From Syncephalis fuscata (lineage: Eukaryota > Zoopagomycota > Zoopagomycetes > Zoopagales > Piptocephalidaceae), in contig JAHLTZ010000033.1 in the NCBI GenBank assembly GCA_025786725.1, positions 124,001 through 188,000 on the forward strand: DNA of 64,000 nt, read 5' to 3'. A model generated the notes under the pieces. It had not been told where the DNA came from and searched no databases. It saw nothing but the letters and a program-made list of their open reading frames with translations. Position numbers and translations under genes: made by a program. This document shows, piece by piece, positions 11,586 to 22,008 of the stretch; the stretch's first letter is position 1; each line of letters opens with the position of its first letter.

Positions 11586-12425
11586 TATCAAAAAAAGCAC
11601 AAAAGCTTTATATATTCAAATTTTTAAATTTTGTAAAATCTACAGAAACAGATTTTTAGCATGCTACTTTACAGCAACATGCATTATGTGCTATAACATG
11701 CATATTGAGTCTTTCAGACTCTTATTCATTGTTCAATAAACATTGTAAATCTAATCGGTTACTAAAACTATAACTAAAGCAATATAAGCCAGTATATGGC
11801 TTTTTAACGTATTGTGTTATAGTAAATCTTATTTTTTATAACGCTATTTTGCTTTAGTTATAGTTTTAGCAACTAGCATAGAATATAAACGCTGATTAAA
11901 CAACAGCAAGTAATGTAAGTCATTACTTTTTTACTATATTGTTCTATAGTAGATTCATTTTTAGAACGTTATTCGTGTTTTAGTTCTAGTTTTAACAACT
12001 AGTACAGAGTACAAACGCCGTTTAAACAATGGCAAGTAATGTAAGTCATTATATGACTTTTTTTACTTGTTTGTTGTCTAGTTATAATAAAAATAGCTTG
12101 TGTATACAAAAATAATAAATCTGCGTAAATATGCTGTGGTATATGTTTAGATATATGCTTACTGGATGCATATATAGTCAACGTCCGATATATGTCGTCT
12201 GTATGATATACACACAGATTATGGGCGCTTTTATCCAATAATTCAATCTCCTTACATCGCTATTTATTCCTACTCGTTTTAAGGCCAGATTGCAGCTAAG
12301 ACATGATTACTGCTGGTTATTACAGCAAGGAAATCATACGGCAATTCTAGCTTCATCATCTCATCACACAGCCGCTTATTTGCACAATATCGAGCCGTGT
12401 TTATTATATCGTCTTGGGTATAGTG
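11586..12425. other. Intergenic region with degenerate repeats
   Basis: Between the tRNA and VPS74. Most of the first 480 bases is the repeat structure listed separately. The last 180 bases precede the VPS74 start and should hold its promoter. No gene seen. Confidence 0.5.
11761..12070. repeat. Degenerate 127-bp tandem duplication with a 19-bp inverted repeat
   Basis: A unit starting ATTGTGTTATAGTA at 11811 recurs as ATTGTTCTATAGTA at 11938. Shared blocks include TTTAGTT-TAGTTTTA-CAACTAG, AAACGC-G-TTAAACAA and GCAAGTAATGTAAGTCATTA. In addition 11762-11780 (CTAAAACTATAACTAAAGC) is the exact reverse complement of 11851-11869. The nested structure looks like an old non-coding duplication or a decayed transposable element. 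No coding potential. Confidence 0.75.
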
Positions 12426-13511
12426 ATGTCAAATGCGTCTGGCTTATCAAGAAGGCGTGTGCCAGGCGCTGGGAAGCGCGATGGGTCGGGCGGCGACGAT
12501 GACGGCAGCATACACGGCAGTGATAACGGTGCAACTAGTCAGCGACTAGAGAATGGCAACAGTAGCGAGCTGCATGATGTTGATGAGTTTGCACCGCGAT
12601 TAACGCTAATGGAAGAAGTATTATTACTTGGCTTAAAAGAAAAGGAGGCAAGTAACAGCATATATTAAACTTGCCTTGTGTAATATTGATGGGCTAACAG
12701 CGCTACACATAAAGGGCTACTTGTCCTTTTGGAATGATAGCATCTCGTATGTTCTACGTGGCTGCATACTAGCTGAGTTGGCATTGCGAGGGCGTATTGG
12801 CATTGTCAGTGAAGGCGCCGCATTTCGACGAGCCACGACGGCCTTGGCAGAACAGCCAATTGAGGTGCTTAACCAGCGATCAACAGGCGAAGTTCTACTC
12901 GACGAAACATTAAAAATTATTAAAGCGGGCGAGCGAGCATCTATTCTAAATTGGATTGACTTTCTTAGCGGTAAAGCGAATAGACAAGCGGCATGTATTA
13001 TGAACTAATATATGCCAATTTATTTAGGTGAAACTTGGAATATAAGCAAGATTGGCTACCAGCTTAAACAGGTGCGTGAACGATTGGCTAAAGGTCTGGT
13101 AGACAAAGGTGTTTTACGAACGGAAAAGCGTAACTTTCTACTATTCGACATGGCAACACATCCCGTGCAGGACATGGCAGCAAAACGTATTGTTATTCAG
13201 AAATGCCTTGATCTTGTATTGGCACGGACACCGATGATATCGGACGACCCGGCACCTGATTACCAACTACGACGTATATTATTTGTTTGTGCATCCTACG
13301 CAGCCAATGTACTAGAAAACGCACTACCTATGCTTGAATTTGAAGGCGAGAAGCCTGCTATGCCAAAGCAGATGCACTTATTGCCGAACACAATCGATGG
13401 CCTATGCCTGAAGCATCATGGAAGGATTTAGAGAACTATATACCCAAAGCAAGCTTAGAAGTTATTGCAGGTGTATTTAGTGTATATGCACGAATGGATA
13501 GCGTGCTATAA
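12426..13511 (+). CDS. VPS74: Vps74/GOLPH3 family Golgi phosphoprotein (one apparent frame break)
   Basis: Exons 12426-12647, 12715-12970 and 13028-13511 encode about 320 residues. Vps74 binds PI4P on Golgi membranes and retains glycosyltransferases. Visible: N-terminal SGLSRRR (coatomer-binding-type arginines), [78 protein letters not shown], and the C-terminal [17 protein letters not shown]. Intron 1 (12648-12714) has a GC donor, GAG|GCAAGT. Between about 13348 and 13364 the frame must change by one base: the frame ending EFEGEK stops matching, and [16 protein letters not shown] continues in the next frame to the stop at 13509-13511. A single missing base explains this. Conserved sequence on both sides argues against a true pseudogene. 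The start at 12426 gives the family-like [11 protein letters not shown]. Confidence 0.92.
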
Positions 13512-13737
13512 TTCATATATTTACCTATCTATCTACCTATCTATCTATCTATCTATACTGTTCTCTTCGATTTTTGCATAAACAGTCTTGGCCAGTATCA
13601 TCAATTGAATGATATACACAACACAAATACATGAATACAACTAATAAAATAACTCTAAAGCGCGCATAACATATATTTAAATGATTGATAATAGCTAGGT
13701 GTACATAAACAATAACATATCTAGACCAAGCAAAGAA
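13512..13737. repeat. CTAT microsatellite between VPS74 and ISA1 3' ends
   Basis: The two genes converge here. An imperfect CTAT run occupies about 13525-13557. The remainder is AT-rich 3' flanking DNA. Confidence 0.8.
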
Positions 13738-14222
13738 TCAAGTCATAAAGCTCTGGCCACAGCCACATGATTCTTTAACATTCGGATTATTGAAGACAAA
13801 CCCGGCCGATAGTTTGTCTTCTACGTAGTCCATTTCTGAACCAATGATGGTAAGTAGAGCATTTGATGCTACTAGCACAGTAACACCTAGTAATAGGCTG
13901 ATTAGCACGGCTGTATAACAAATAACTCATTCGGTATACTTACCATCTTGTTTAACCACTTCGTCAAATTTATTTTTCTCCTTGACGTATTCTAGATTGT
14001 AAGATTTACCCGAACATCCCTTGTTCTTGACACCAACACGCAGTAATCGTGACTCTTTAGTATCGGTCATCGATTGAAGTCTTTGAATAGCAGCAGGGGT
14101 CTATAAACATAGATCGTTACTACAGGTACCGATCACTGCTTTCCAGTACCTACCAATGACAAGATCGCACGACGGGGTCTAGCCCGTGCGGCTGAAGCGC
14201 CTACTTGACGAATAGCGTTCAT
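13738..14222 (-). CDS. ISA1: A-type iron-sulfur cluster assembly protein Isa1
   Basis: Three exons (14222-14154, 14100-13944, 13886-13738), 124 residues. Isa1 acts in mitochondria with Isa2 and Iba57 in making [4Fe-4S] clusters. The three cluster-binding cysteines are present: one in GVKNKGCSGKSYNLEYV and two in the C-terminal ESCGCGQSF. TPAAIQRL, FDEVVKQDGV and GSEMDYVEDKLSAGFVFNNPN match the family in order. The first exon (MNAIRQVGASAARARPRRA) is rich in Arg and Ala with no acids, as expected for a mitochondrial targeting sequence. Introns are GT-AG and phase-consistent. The gene is convergent with VPS74. Confidence 0.95.
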
Positions 14223-14600
14223 TTTAGTGTATAAAATAGCGTAGCAATAGCTGTGGTATTCAAAAGATGAAATGAAAGGTAGCGAGTGAATCCAAGTCAG
14301 GGTGAGAAAATGAAACATTTATAGATTATAGATGTTAATAGTGCTTATTAATTTAATGCCTTTGAATTTATTTATTAATTTCTTGAAGCTGCTATATTTT
14401 AACTCTTATATCTTTTATTTATCCATTTCACCATCTTTTTCTTAATACTTTTAAACGCAATTAAACATCCATTCATCACTACACCATGTATAATATTGCA
14501 TCTAACATTAATTAATTAATGTTTAGTTATCGGTACAATAATGTAATGTAATTAGTTATCTCTATTATTGCTTTAATATATATATTATCATTTATTTAGT
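14223..14600. other. AT-rich upstream region of ISA1
   Basis: Very AT-rich DNA upstream of ISA1 and before the transposase-like remnant. No gene visible. Confidence 0.5.
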
Positions 14601-14972
14601 CAGATTGATTATAGAAAAAGTGGCTGTTTAATAAACAGCTTTTATACTAATACTATTGATATTGATCTTACATCACAAATATGCCCAACATGCAATAGTA
14701 GAATATTAGAAAATAGAAAAGATTATTCAGATGCAATAATTCATGCTGTACATAGATGCAATAACAACAAATGTGGAATGACATGGAATTGCAATTATAT
14801 GGCTTTTATTAATATTCCATCAATCTTTCTACACATGACCAACAACAACAATGATCAACCTCAAATGTTTCAATGGAATCAAATGATATGTTACATTATT
14901 TATTTAAATCAATATATTAACAATATTTTAATAGAAAGTAATATAACTATGTTGCGTATAACAACAGCATAA
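14601..14972 (+). pseudogene. C-terminal remnant resembling a Fanzor/TnpB-type (OrfB) protein
   Basis: A frame open from at least 14589 to TAA at 14970-14972. It holds a zinc-ribbon-like CPTC (C-x2-C) and, 24 residues on, CNNNKC (C-x4-C), followed at once by WNCNYMAFINI. In OrfB/TnpB and eukaryotic Fanzor proteins the zinc ribbon is followed by a W-N-R-D-x-N-A-A-x-N-I block whose Asp belongs to the RuvC site. Here the order and spacing fit, but the R-D pair reads C-N, so the catalytic Asp would be lost. A IFLHM segment and a polar tail follow. No upstream part of such a protein is recognisable within 370 bases. I infer a 5'-truncated, inactive mobile-element gene. A degenerate zinc-finger gene of another kind remains possible. 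Confidence 0.4.
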
Positions 14973-15519
14973 CCTCAGTTGAAACAAATCTGCTTTAGAG
15001 ACTCAAAACAAGAAAATTAACGTAAAATTTAATTTATTTAATAAATTAAATAGATGAATAAAAGATTATATTTATTTAATAATTAAAATTAGTAATAACT
15101 ATGCTATATACTACTTTATTAGTTAAAGCTTTTTATAAAAATATATCTATATTAATAATTGATCAGTCATCTAAATGAACAGATTTATTGTTGTAAATAG
15201 AGTCTTTTCATTCAATAGCTAGTGTTTATAATACACAATATTAACTAAACACTATCTTTATATTAGCCATCTATTTATATCATTTATGAAATATATACAA
15301 TAATTTATTATTTTCTTTTAAAATAGTATTACTATTGGGCAGTAAACGAATGATAAATCAATAACCAAATTTCTAATTAATGCAAGCCGTGAAATGGCAC
15401 GATGGTTGATTTACCAATGTAACTGTTTGAAATACATAAAGAAATAAAAATGAATAGGTGACATTCATAGAGAGAAATAGAGAATAAAGAGAGAAAGAGA
15501 AAGGTAAAAATGAGTCACA
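14973..15519. other. AT-rich intergenic region
   Basis: Strongly AT-rich DNA with many short TTTATT/AATAAA runs, followed by a purine-rich GAGA tract near 15470-15500 just 3' of the next gene. Nothing coding. Confidence 0.5.
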
Positions 15520-17571
15520 TCAAGGTGCAGGCGTTTTTGAAGCAGAAAATAAATCAAGTTCTAATGGAATAATTGGCGATGGAAGTATATCGATGGGCAG
15601 TAAAGGCACATCAGCATCTGCTTCCATTTCAGCTTCTTCTAACATACTGGGCCAGTCAATGGCGGTGGTTGAGCCATAATAGCGCAATAAAGGTTGCGTT
15701 GGCAGGCCAGCAAGAACAGATACTTGGGCCAATTGGTTACTACTTTGTCGTTGAGCATGAAATCGCCGCGAGGCAAAAGAGCGCGGCGAAGGCGGTGATA
15801 TTATTTCATTACTATTAATATTATTGCTATTGCTATTGCTGTTAATACTGTTGTTATTACTATGGTTACTATTAACAGTGGTCATATTGGTCATAGTATT
15901 CATATCACCAAACGTATTGTTATTGTTATTATTATTATTATTGTTATTGTTGTTATAGTTATGGTTATGGTTATTGCTGCTACTACCTGGTTGATAATAA
16001 TTGGTATAAACACTATAGCTATCTATTTCAGTTGAATCAGAAGCAATAGAATGAGTAGAGCGACGAGAAGGCGCTCTAGGTACTGCATGAACTGTATGTC
16101 GTCGTTGTCGAAGCATAGAAGTAAACCGATCCTCTTCATCTTCTGTATCCATAAAAGAACGTCGTACTTGTGTACGAATATCCTGTGCCTCATCATCTCG
16201 TCGTCCCGCTAATATCCCAAATAAGTAATAGTTACCTAGATAATACAAATATAGACAAAAAAGAGAGTCACTTACGTTTTAATCGTACAAATGAAGGGGT
16301 CGACCGAATAATACGCGAATGAGGTGCATCTGGATACAAAGCCATCTATAATAAATAACACGTCATTACTAAACCCACCACTAGTATGCGTTAATGTACT
16401 TGCCCGTAAATCATCGCGCAATTGCATAAATCGAAATATTGATTCTAGTTGTGGATCTGTATCAAGTAGCGCGAGTAGATCACGCACGGCTACCATACGA
16501 CGGTCACACCGTTGAGCGTGTAGACCGAGTTCTGCCGCCAAATGGCGTGCCACTTCTCGGATGATACAGCCCAGCAGTATCAAATGTTCGGCATAAGCCC
16601 GTCGACGTCGTTTTGACATGCGTGCACCTGAAACATCACGAACAATGCCGGTACGCCGAAATGAAAGTGACTTTGCCGCCTGATGACGGAATAAATCACA
16701 CAATTCAACACTATTTAACATGGCTGATCCATGCTGTTCTTCACCAATACAAGTGGCCAAGTCTTCCATACTTTCTTGTGCATCCTGACTACTGCTCGGT
16801 TGACGTTGAAAGTACTGATGCGCAGATACACTACTCCAAGTATGACTACCACGGTGACTAAATTCACTACGCTGTGTATCTTCTTTACTAAGTGTAGTCG
16901 TAGTAAATGTAGAGTGATGCGGTCGTCGTTGGTGGTAATACTGTTGTTGTTGTTGTTCTTGTGGTTCTTGCTGTTGTGGTGGTTGTTCATAATAATCACA
17001 CTGGTCGAGTGATGTATCAGGTGTGTGGCTTGTGTATGGTGTCCAACAACCAAACATGCGTTCCATTAAATCCAATTTCCTTCCTGATTTGCCATTGGTG
17101 TTTAATGCACAGGCCCGAATACATGCTTCTTGTAAGGCACCCGGCAAGAACATGTGTTCAGCAGTTACGCGGATATTGGTCCGTGTAACCGGAGTTGGAA
17201 TTTCTCCACAAAAACGAATCACTAATTCATCAAGAAATGTATTAACTGCCTGTACGGCCTCTTTACTAGCTTGAATACCCGAAGGTAACAGGGAACGGGC
17301 CTGTCTAACTGTAACATAGACTGGCTTAAGCGGGGTTGTCGTTGTTATTGTACTATTTACGGGTGATGCAGAGGTAGGAATGACTGCAGCACCAATAGTA
17401 GTAGCGGCGGCTGAAGATACTATAGTTATATAAATAAACAAAACGCGTAGTTAGTAAACTATTGGATAACCGACCACCATCATACTACTTACACCGCGAA
17501 GAGGTACGTCCCTCTTTACTAAAAGAAATATTGCTAAAAGACCAAGCAATTGAGGCACGACGAAGTGACAT
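15520..17571 (-). CDS. Unknown protein with a histone-fold-like segment (paralogue A)
   Basis: Four exons (17571-17493, 17419-16404, 16345-16276, 16208-15520), 617 residues. Exon 1 (MSLRRASIAWSFSNISFSKE) joins in phase. Residues near 65-100 read VYVTVRQARSLLPSG...EAVQAVNTFLDELVIRF. After a Gln/His-rich insert comes RRRRAYAEHLILLGCIIREVARHLAAEL...RMVAVRDLLALLDTDPQLESIF. The two blocks resemble helices of an H2A-type histone fold (compare YLAAVLEYL-EIL and the following H-L-AI-ND-EL in H2A). I recall an unnamed fungal family with this layout. The C-terminal third is disordered, with a 13-residue Asn run. Intron 2 (16346-16403) uses a GC donor (CGG|GCAAGT). A related gene lies at 30979-32366. 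The function is unknown; a chromatin or transcription role is inference. Confidence 0.75.
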
Positions 17572-18455
17572 ATTTTCAAATAGTAACAGATGAACTCATT
17601 CATAAACAATGTCGCCAGAATAATGCCAACCAGGGCATTCAAAGAAATAGAATAAATACAATCAATGATACTGGCTAACCAATTGGTTATAGTAGAGAAT
17701 AAGAGAGTACAGTCGCGTAATGAATTGACTTGCGTACAAATAATAAAGAATAAACACGAACAACTAAAACCAAAAATACAACAACTATAAATACCTACAA
17801 TAACTACAAAACAAATAAAACAACGACAACTGCACAACAATTGTTATTGTTCTTATTGTTGTTATTGCAATTATTGATGCTGCTGTTAAAGGTAGTGATA
17901 AAGAGATAGATGTGGGGACAATAGTGTGTGTGTGTGTTGTGTTGTGTTGTGTTCATGAATGGCCGAGTGCATTGCTGCATGTCTCTCTTTATGCATATCA
18001 ATAACCGACATTGTAGTATATGTGTGTGGCATGATCATCAGGCGACCCAGCACGGCTGATATCACTAGGTAACACTGTATCTATGGTGTATATTCTACAT
18101 ACTACACCCTCTCTCTCTGTGTCTCTCTATGAACAAGTAATATTCAATGTCCGTCTCCCCTTATCATGCTTTGTAGCCTGTTTATCGTGTGGTGCTATAT
18201 CTTTGTATCTTTATTTATGTCTATGACTGTGCTATCACACACACACACACACACACACATACACACTAGGGATGGTAAGAGGAAAGCAAGTAGAGCAAAG
18301 GTGGTCAAATAGGCCAACTGGTGTATTCAAGTTCCGCGCCAATCATCAATGCAGGAGAGACCAGTTTTACACAATTTATTTCCCCCTTAGAATGACGACA
18401 TACTATTTTCTCTACTACTTGCAAAATACTATCGAACAAACATTGCTTTCTACCT
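17572..18455. other. Divergent intergenic region upstream of paralogue A and PMS1
   Basis: About 880 bases carrying both promoters. It contains GTGTGTGTGTG near 17925-17950, CTCTCTCT near 18110-18130 and a CA-repeat at about 18236-18260. No gene seen. Confidence 0.5.
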
Positions 18456-21400
18456 ATGGCTGATTCAGTACCAGTAATCACTACCGAATCACGGGCTAGT
18501 CCTACTATTCGTCCATTGGATGTACAGTCAGCACAGCGACTAAGCAGTGATCAGGTTATACGAGATCTGGGGTCTGCAGTAAAAGAACTCGTGGAAAATA
18601 GCCTTGACGCGGGTGCTCGGTCTATTGGTGAGAAATAAAACAAACAAAACAAAACACAACGCGATGTATAGCCAAGCCATTAATGCTCAACGTGATATAT
18701 ATTAATAGAAATACGTTTTCGCAATCATGGTCTAGACTTGATTGAAGTAGTCGATGATGGCAATGGTATTTCTACCGAGGATATACATGTGCTCGGTAAA
18801 TAGAAAATAGCCAGTATCTATCTATTTATTTACTGATTGATTGGTTATAGGTAGACGACATTATACATCTAAATTACGGCAATTTACTGATTTGGATCAA
18901 GTAATGTCCTTTGGATTTCGTGGTGAAGCATTGGCATCGTTATGTGCAGTATCAAGTCGTGTTCAATTGACCACAACAACATCAATTGATGCACCTCGTG
19001 CTACACGAATTACCTTTGACCAACAGGGCAATATTATTGAACAGACTAAAGTGGCGCGTACAGTATGTAGTCAATTACCATAACAGTTATTATGGTATGC
19101 ACTATAGCACTTGCTGATTGATCAGCTGTTCTATTAGGTAGGCACTACAGTATCTGTTGAAGGATTACTGGCAACATTGCCGGTAAGAAGAGCCGAGTTT
19201 AAACGGAATGCTAAACGAGAATTTGCTCGTGGATATCGATGGTTGCAATACTATGCCGTCATTTCTGAAGGGGTTAAATTTACTATACGTCATCCATCTG
19301 GTCAAGGGTAATTAAATAGATGTAGTATATAGATGGACTATGTATAATATATCTAATACATGATATAGTATTATGTTATCTACCGATGGCCATGCTGATC
19401 TATTAGGCAATATTGGTCAAGTATATGGCATAGTACAGACAAAGGAACTATTGCCTATTGAAACAACCTTTAATCTATCTTCATCTATAGAAGAAGTAGA
19501 AGAAGAAGAAGAAGAAGAAAAAGTAGAAGATAAAGAAGAAAAGATAAATAGAAGGTAAAGCTAATTAATTCATATTATAAATTATATCTAATTATTTAAT
19601 TATCTAATTGTTTAATTAATATAGTCAAAAGTGTACAATTATTGGATATATTTCACGAACTGAACAAGGATGTGGACGTAGTAGTGGTGATCGTCAATTA
19701 TTATATCTTAATAGACGACCTATTCAATTACCAAAGGTATTTATATTTATATTTATAAACTATATATATATATCCATTAATAATGATATATCCATATTAT
19801 TAGATGATTAAAATGTTAAATGATGTATATCGTACATTAAATGTACAACCTATGCCAGTTGCATTTATTAATATACAATTAGCACCAAGTAATTATAATC
19901 AATATTCACCTACTTGTTATTAATAGGATGATTAGATGAATATGATGTGAATGTAACGCCGGATAAACGAACAGTCATGATACACTATGAATCATCTATT
20001 ATTGAACACTTGAAGGTAAGTAACGTAGTCTATAATATAAATATTAATAACCATGTTATCAATAGACATATATAGAGAATATCTATCAACCAACACAACG
20101 TACATTTAAACTACAATCCAATCTACATCATTTCTCATCATCATTTGAGATTATTGATGATACAGCCAAGATAGACGATACTACTCATAGTTCATCACCA
20201 GCAATATCGTTAAGATCTACTAGTGGAGAAATGGCCAATATGAATCTATTATCATCTTCACCTTCCATGTCTAATACAGACTTTCAAGCCAAAGATATAT
20301 CACAAATATTGGAGAAGGAACAGTCGATACCTATTGATGATATAATAGATAAATCAGAACCTGAACCTGTAATAACTTTAAATACCGAGTCTATTAATAG
20401 ATCATCGTATAAAGTACAATCTATATCACCTGATAAACACCAAACAACATTGACAACATTTATAAATGATCGTGTACCAACACAACCTACGAGAAACTAT
20501 GAATTATTAATAGAAAATGAACCTTTAATACAAGATAATACAGTAGAGACGACAACTGTTAATGTTTATGGTGACATTGCTCTATCTACTCTACAATCAT
20601 CGAGTCAGCCATCATTAGCATCTAAAAGTACTGGAGTACAGGAAGAAGAAAGTATTGATAAAGAAGAAGAACAAGAAGAAGTAATAAATAAAGAAGCGGT
20701 AGATAAGAAAGAGGAAAGAATGGATAAAGAAGGAGAGATAACAAATAAGACTAAACGTCAACGTAGTCCATCTTTGTTAGAAGATTCATCATTAATATCA
20801 TCTAAACGATCAGCTAATTTAGAAAATGTAGAAATAATGACTACTTTTAACAAGGATATATGTTATACATATCATGAACAGTTAAAAGATAATAGTAGTG
20901 ACAACAACAACAACAACAACAACAGTCATAGTAACAATAATCCAATTACATCATTGGCACAGAATCAGTATAAACTACGAATGGAAGCCGGTATTACTTC
21001 AGACCAAACAACGGCTGAAGAAGCATTATCTCGAGTAGTCAAGAAAGACGATTTCTATAGAATGGAGATTATAGGACAATTTAATCATGGATTTATTCTA
21101 GTATTACTTCCATATACCGATATGAATAATGATGGAAATACCATATTGAATAAAAGACATCAAGGCGATCTATTTATTATTGATCAACATGCTGCCGATG
21201 AGAAGTGGTGGTATGAAAAGTTAATTACTCAACCCCGAACTCGTCCACAGCCATTATTAAGGTATATATACATATAAATATAAATACATACATATATACA
21301 TACATACATACATACATAATATAAACTGTTGTTAGACCAAGACCATTACATGTGGGCGAATCGGAAAGAGTGGCTATTATAGAACACTTGGAGGTATTTC

Positions 21401-21892
21401 AACGTAACGGATATACTATTGAAGTGGATAATCAAGGACGACCCATGATTATTGCCCAACCTGTAGATGTAGATGCACTGGCTGGTAAGATTATAGTTTA
21501 ACATTAAAAGATATACTATTAAACCTATTCTATTAGATATTGAAGAGTTGGCATCACGTATTCAAGAAGGGGATGATTTGCGTACACTTTGTCCCTCTAA
21601 ATTCCTTTCTCAATGTGCTTCTAAAGCCTGTCGTAGGGCAGTGATGATAGGCGATCCATTAAATAAATCACAAATGGAAAAGGTAATTAACGATATATGT
21701 ATCTATATAGATAATAATGGAATTAATAACAGTATAATAGATTGTTAGACAATTAGGTGAATTACAACATCCATGGGTAAGTGAATAAGATAGTGTGTAT
21801 ATATATATATACATAGTAATCATCTATGATAGAATTGTCCACATGGCCGACCTACTATGCGTCATTTAGCCAATATGAATTTACTTGATTAA
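18456..21892 (+). CDS. PMS1: DNA mismatch repair endonuclease Pms1 (PMS2 orthologue)
   Basis: Phase-consistent exons: 18456-18627, 18709-18795, 18851-19062, 19138-19307, 19369-19554, 19625-19736, 19804-19888, 19936-20015, 20066-21261, 21336-21484, 21537-21682, 21741-21776 and 21833-21892; 896 residues. It pairs with Mlh1 (MutL-alpha) and nicks DNA in mismatch repair. The GHKL ATPase is intact: [46 protein letters not shown], and [27 protein letters not shown] closes the N-terminal region. The C-terminal nuclease motifs are present: [24 protein letters not shown] and [11 protein letters not shown]. The linker is Glu/Ser/Thr-rich with a GAA-encoded Glu run near 19495. Choice of PMS1 over MLH3 rests on these motifs and gene length. 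Confidence 0.95.
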
Positions 21893-22008
21893 GTATTATT
21901 ATATTTATAGTTATATTATATTATTTGGAAATAAATTATTGTTATAAAGTTATTCATATTATTACAACCACAATCAAATAAAACACACATTAACGCAAAG
22001 AAACAGTA

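Noticed and set aside
13525..13557. Possible CRISPR-like or satellite array
   Set aside because: It is a simple CTAT microsatellite with no spacers.
16715..17053. Minus-strand frame rich in His/Asn and plus-strand frame rich in Leu/Val over the same DNA
   Set aside because: Both are shadows of the Gln/His-rich exon of paralogue A, whose frame is supported by two conserved blocks.
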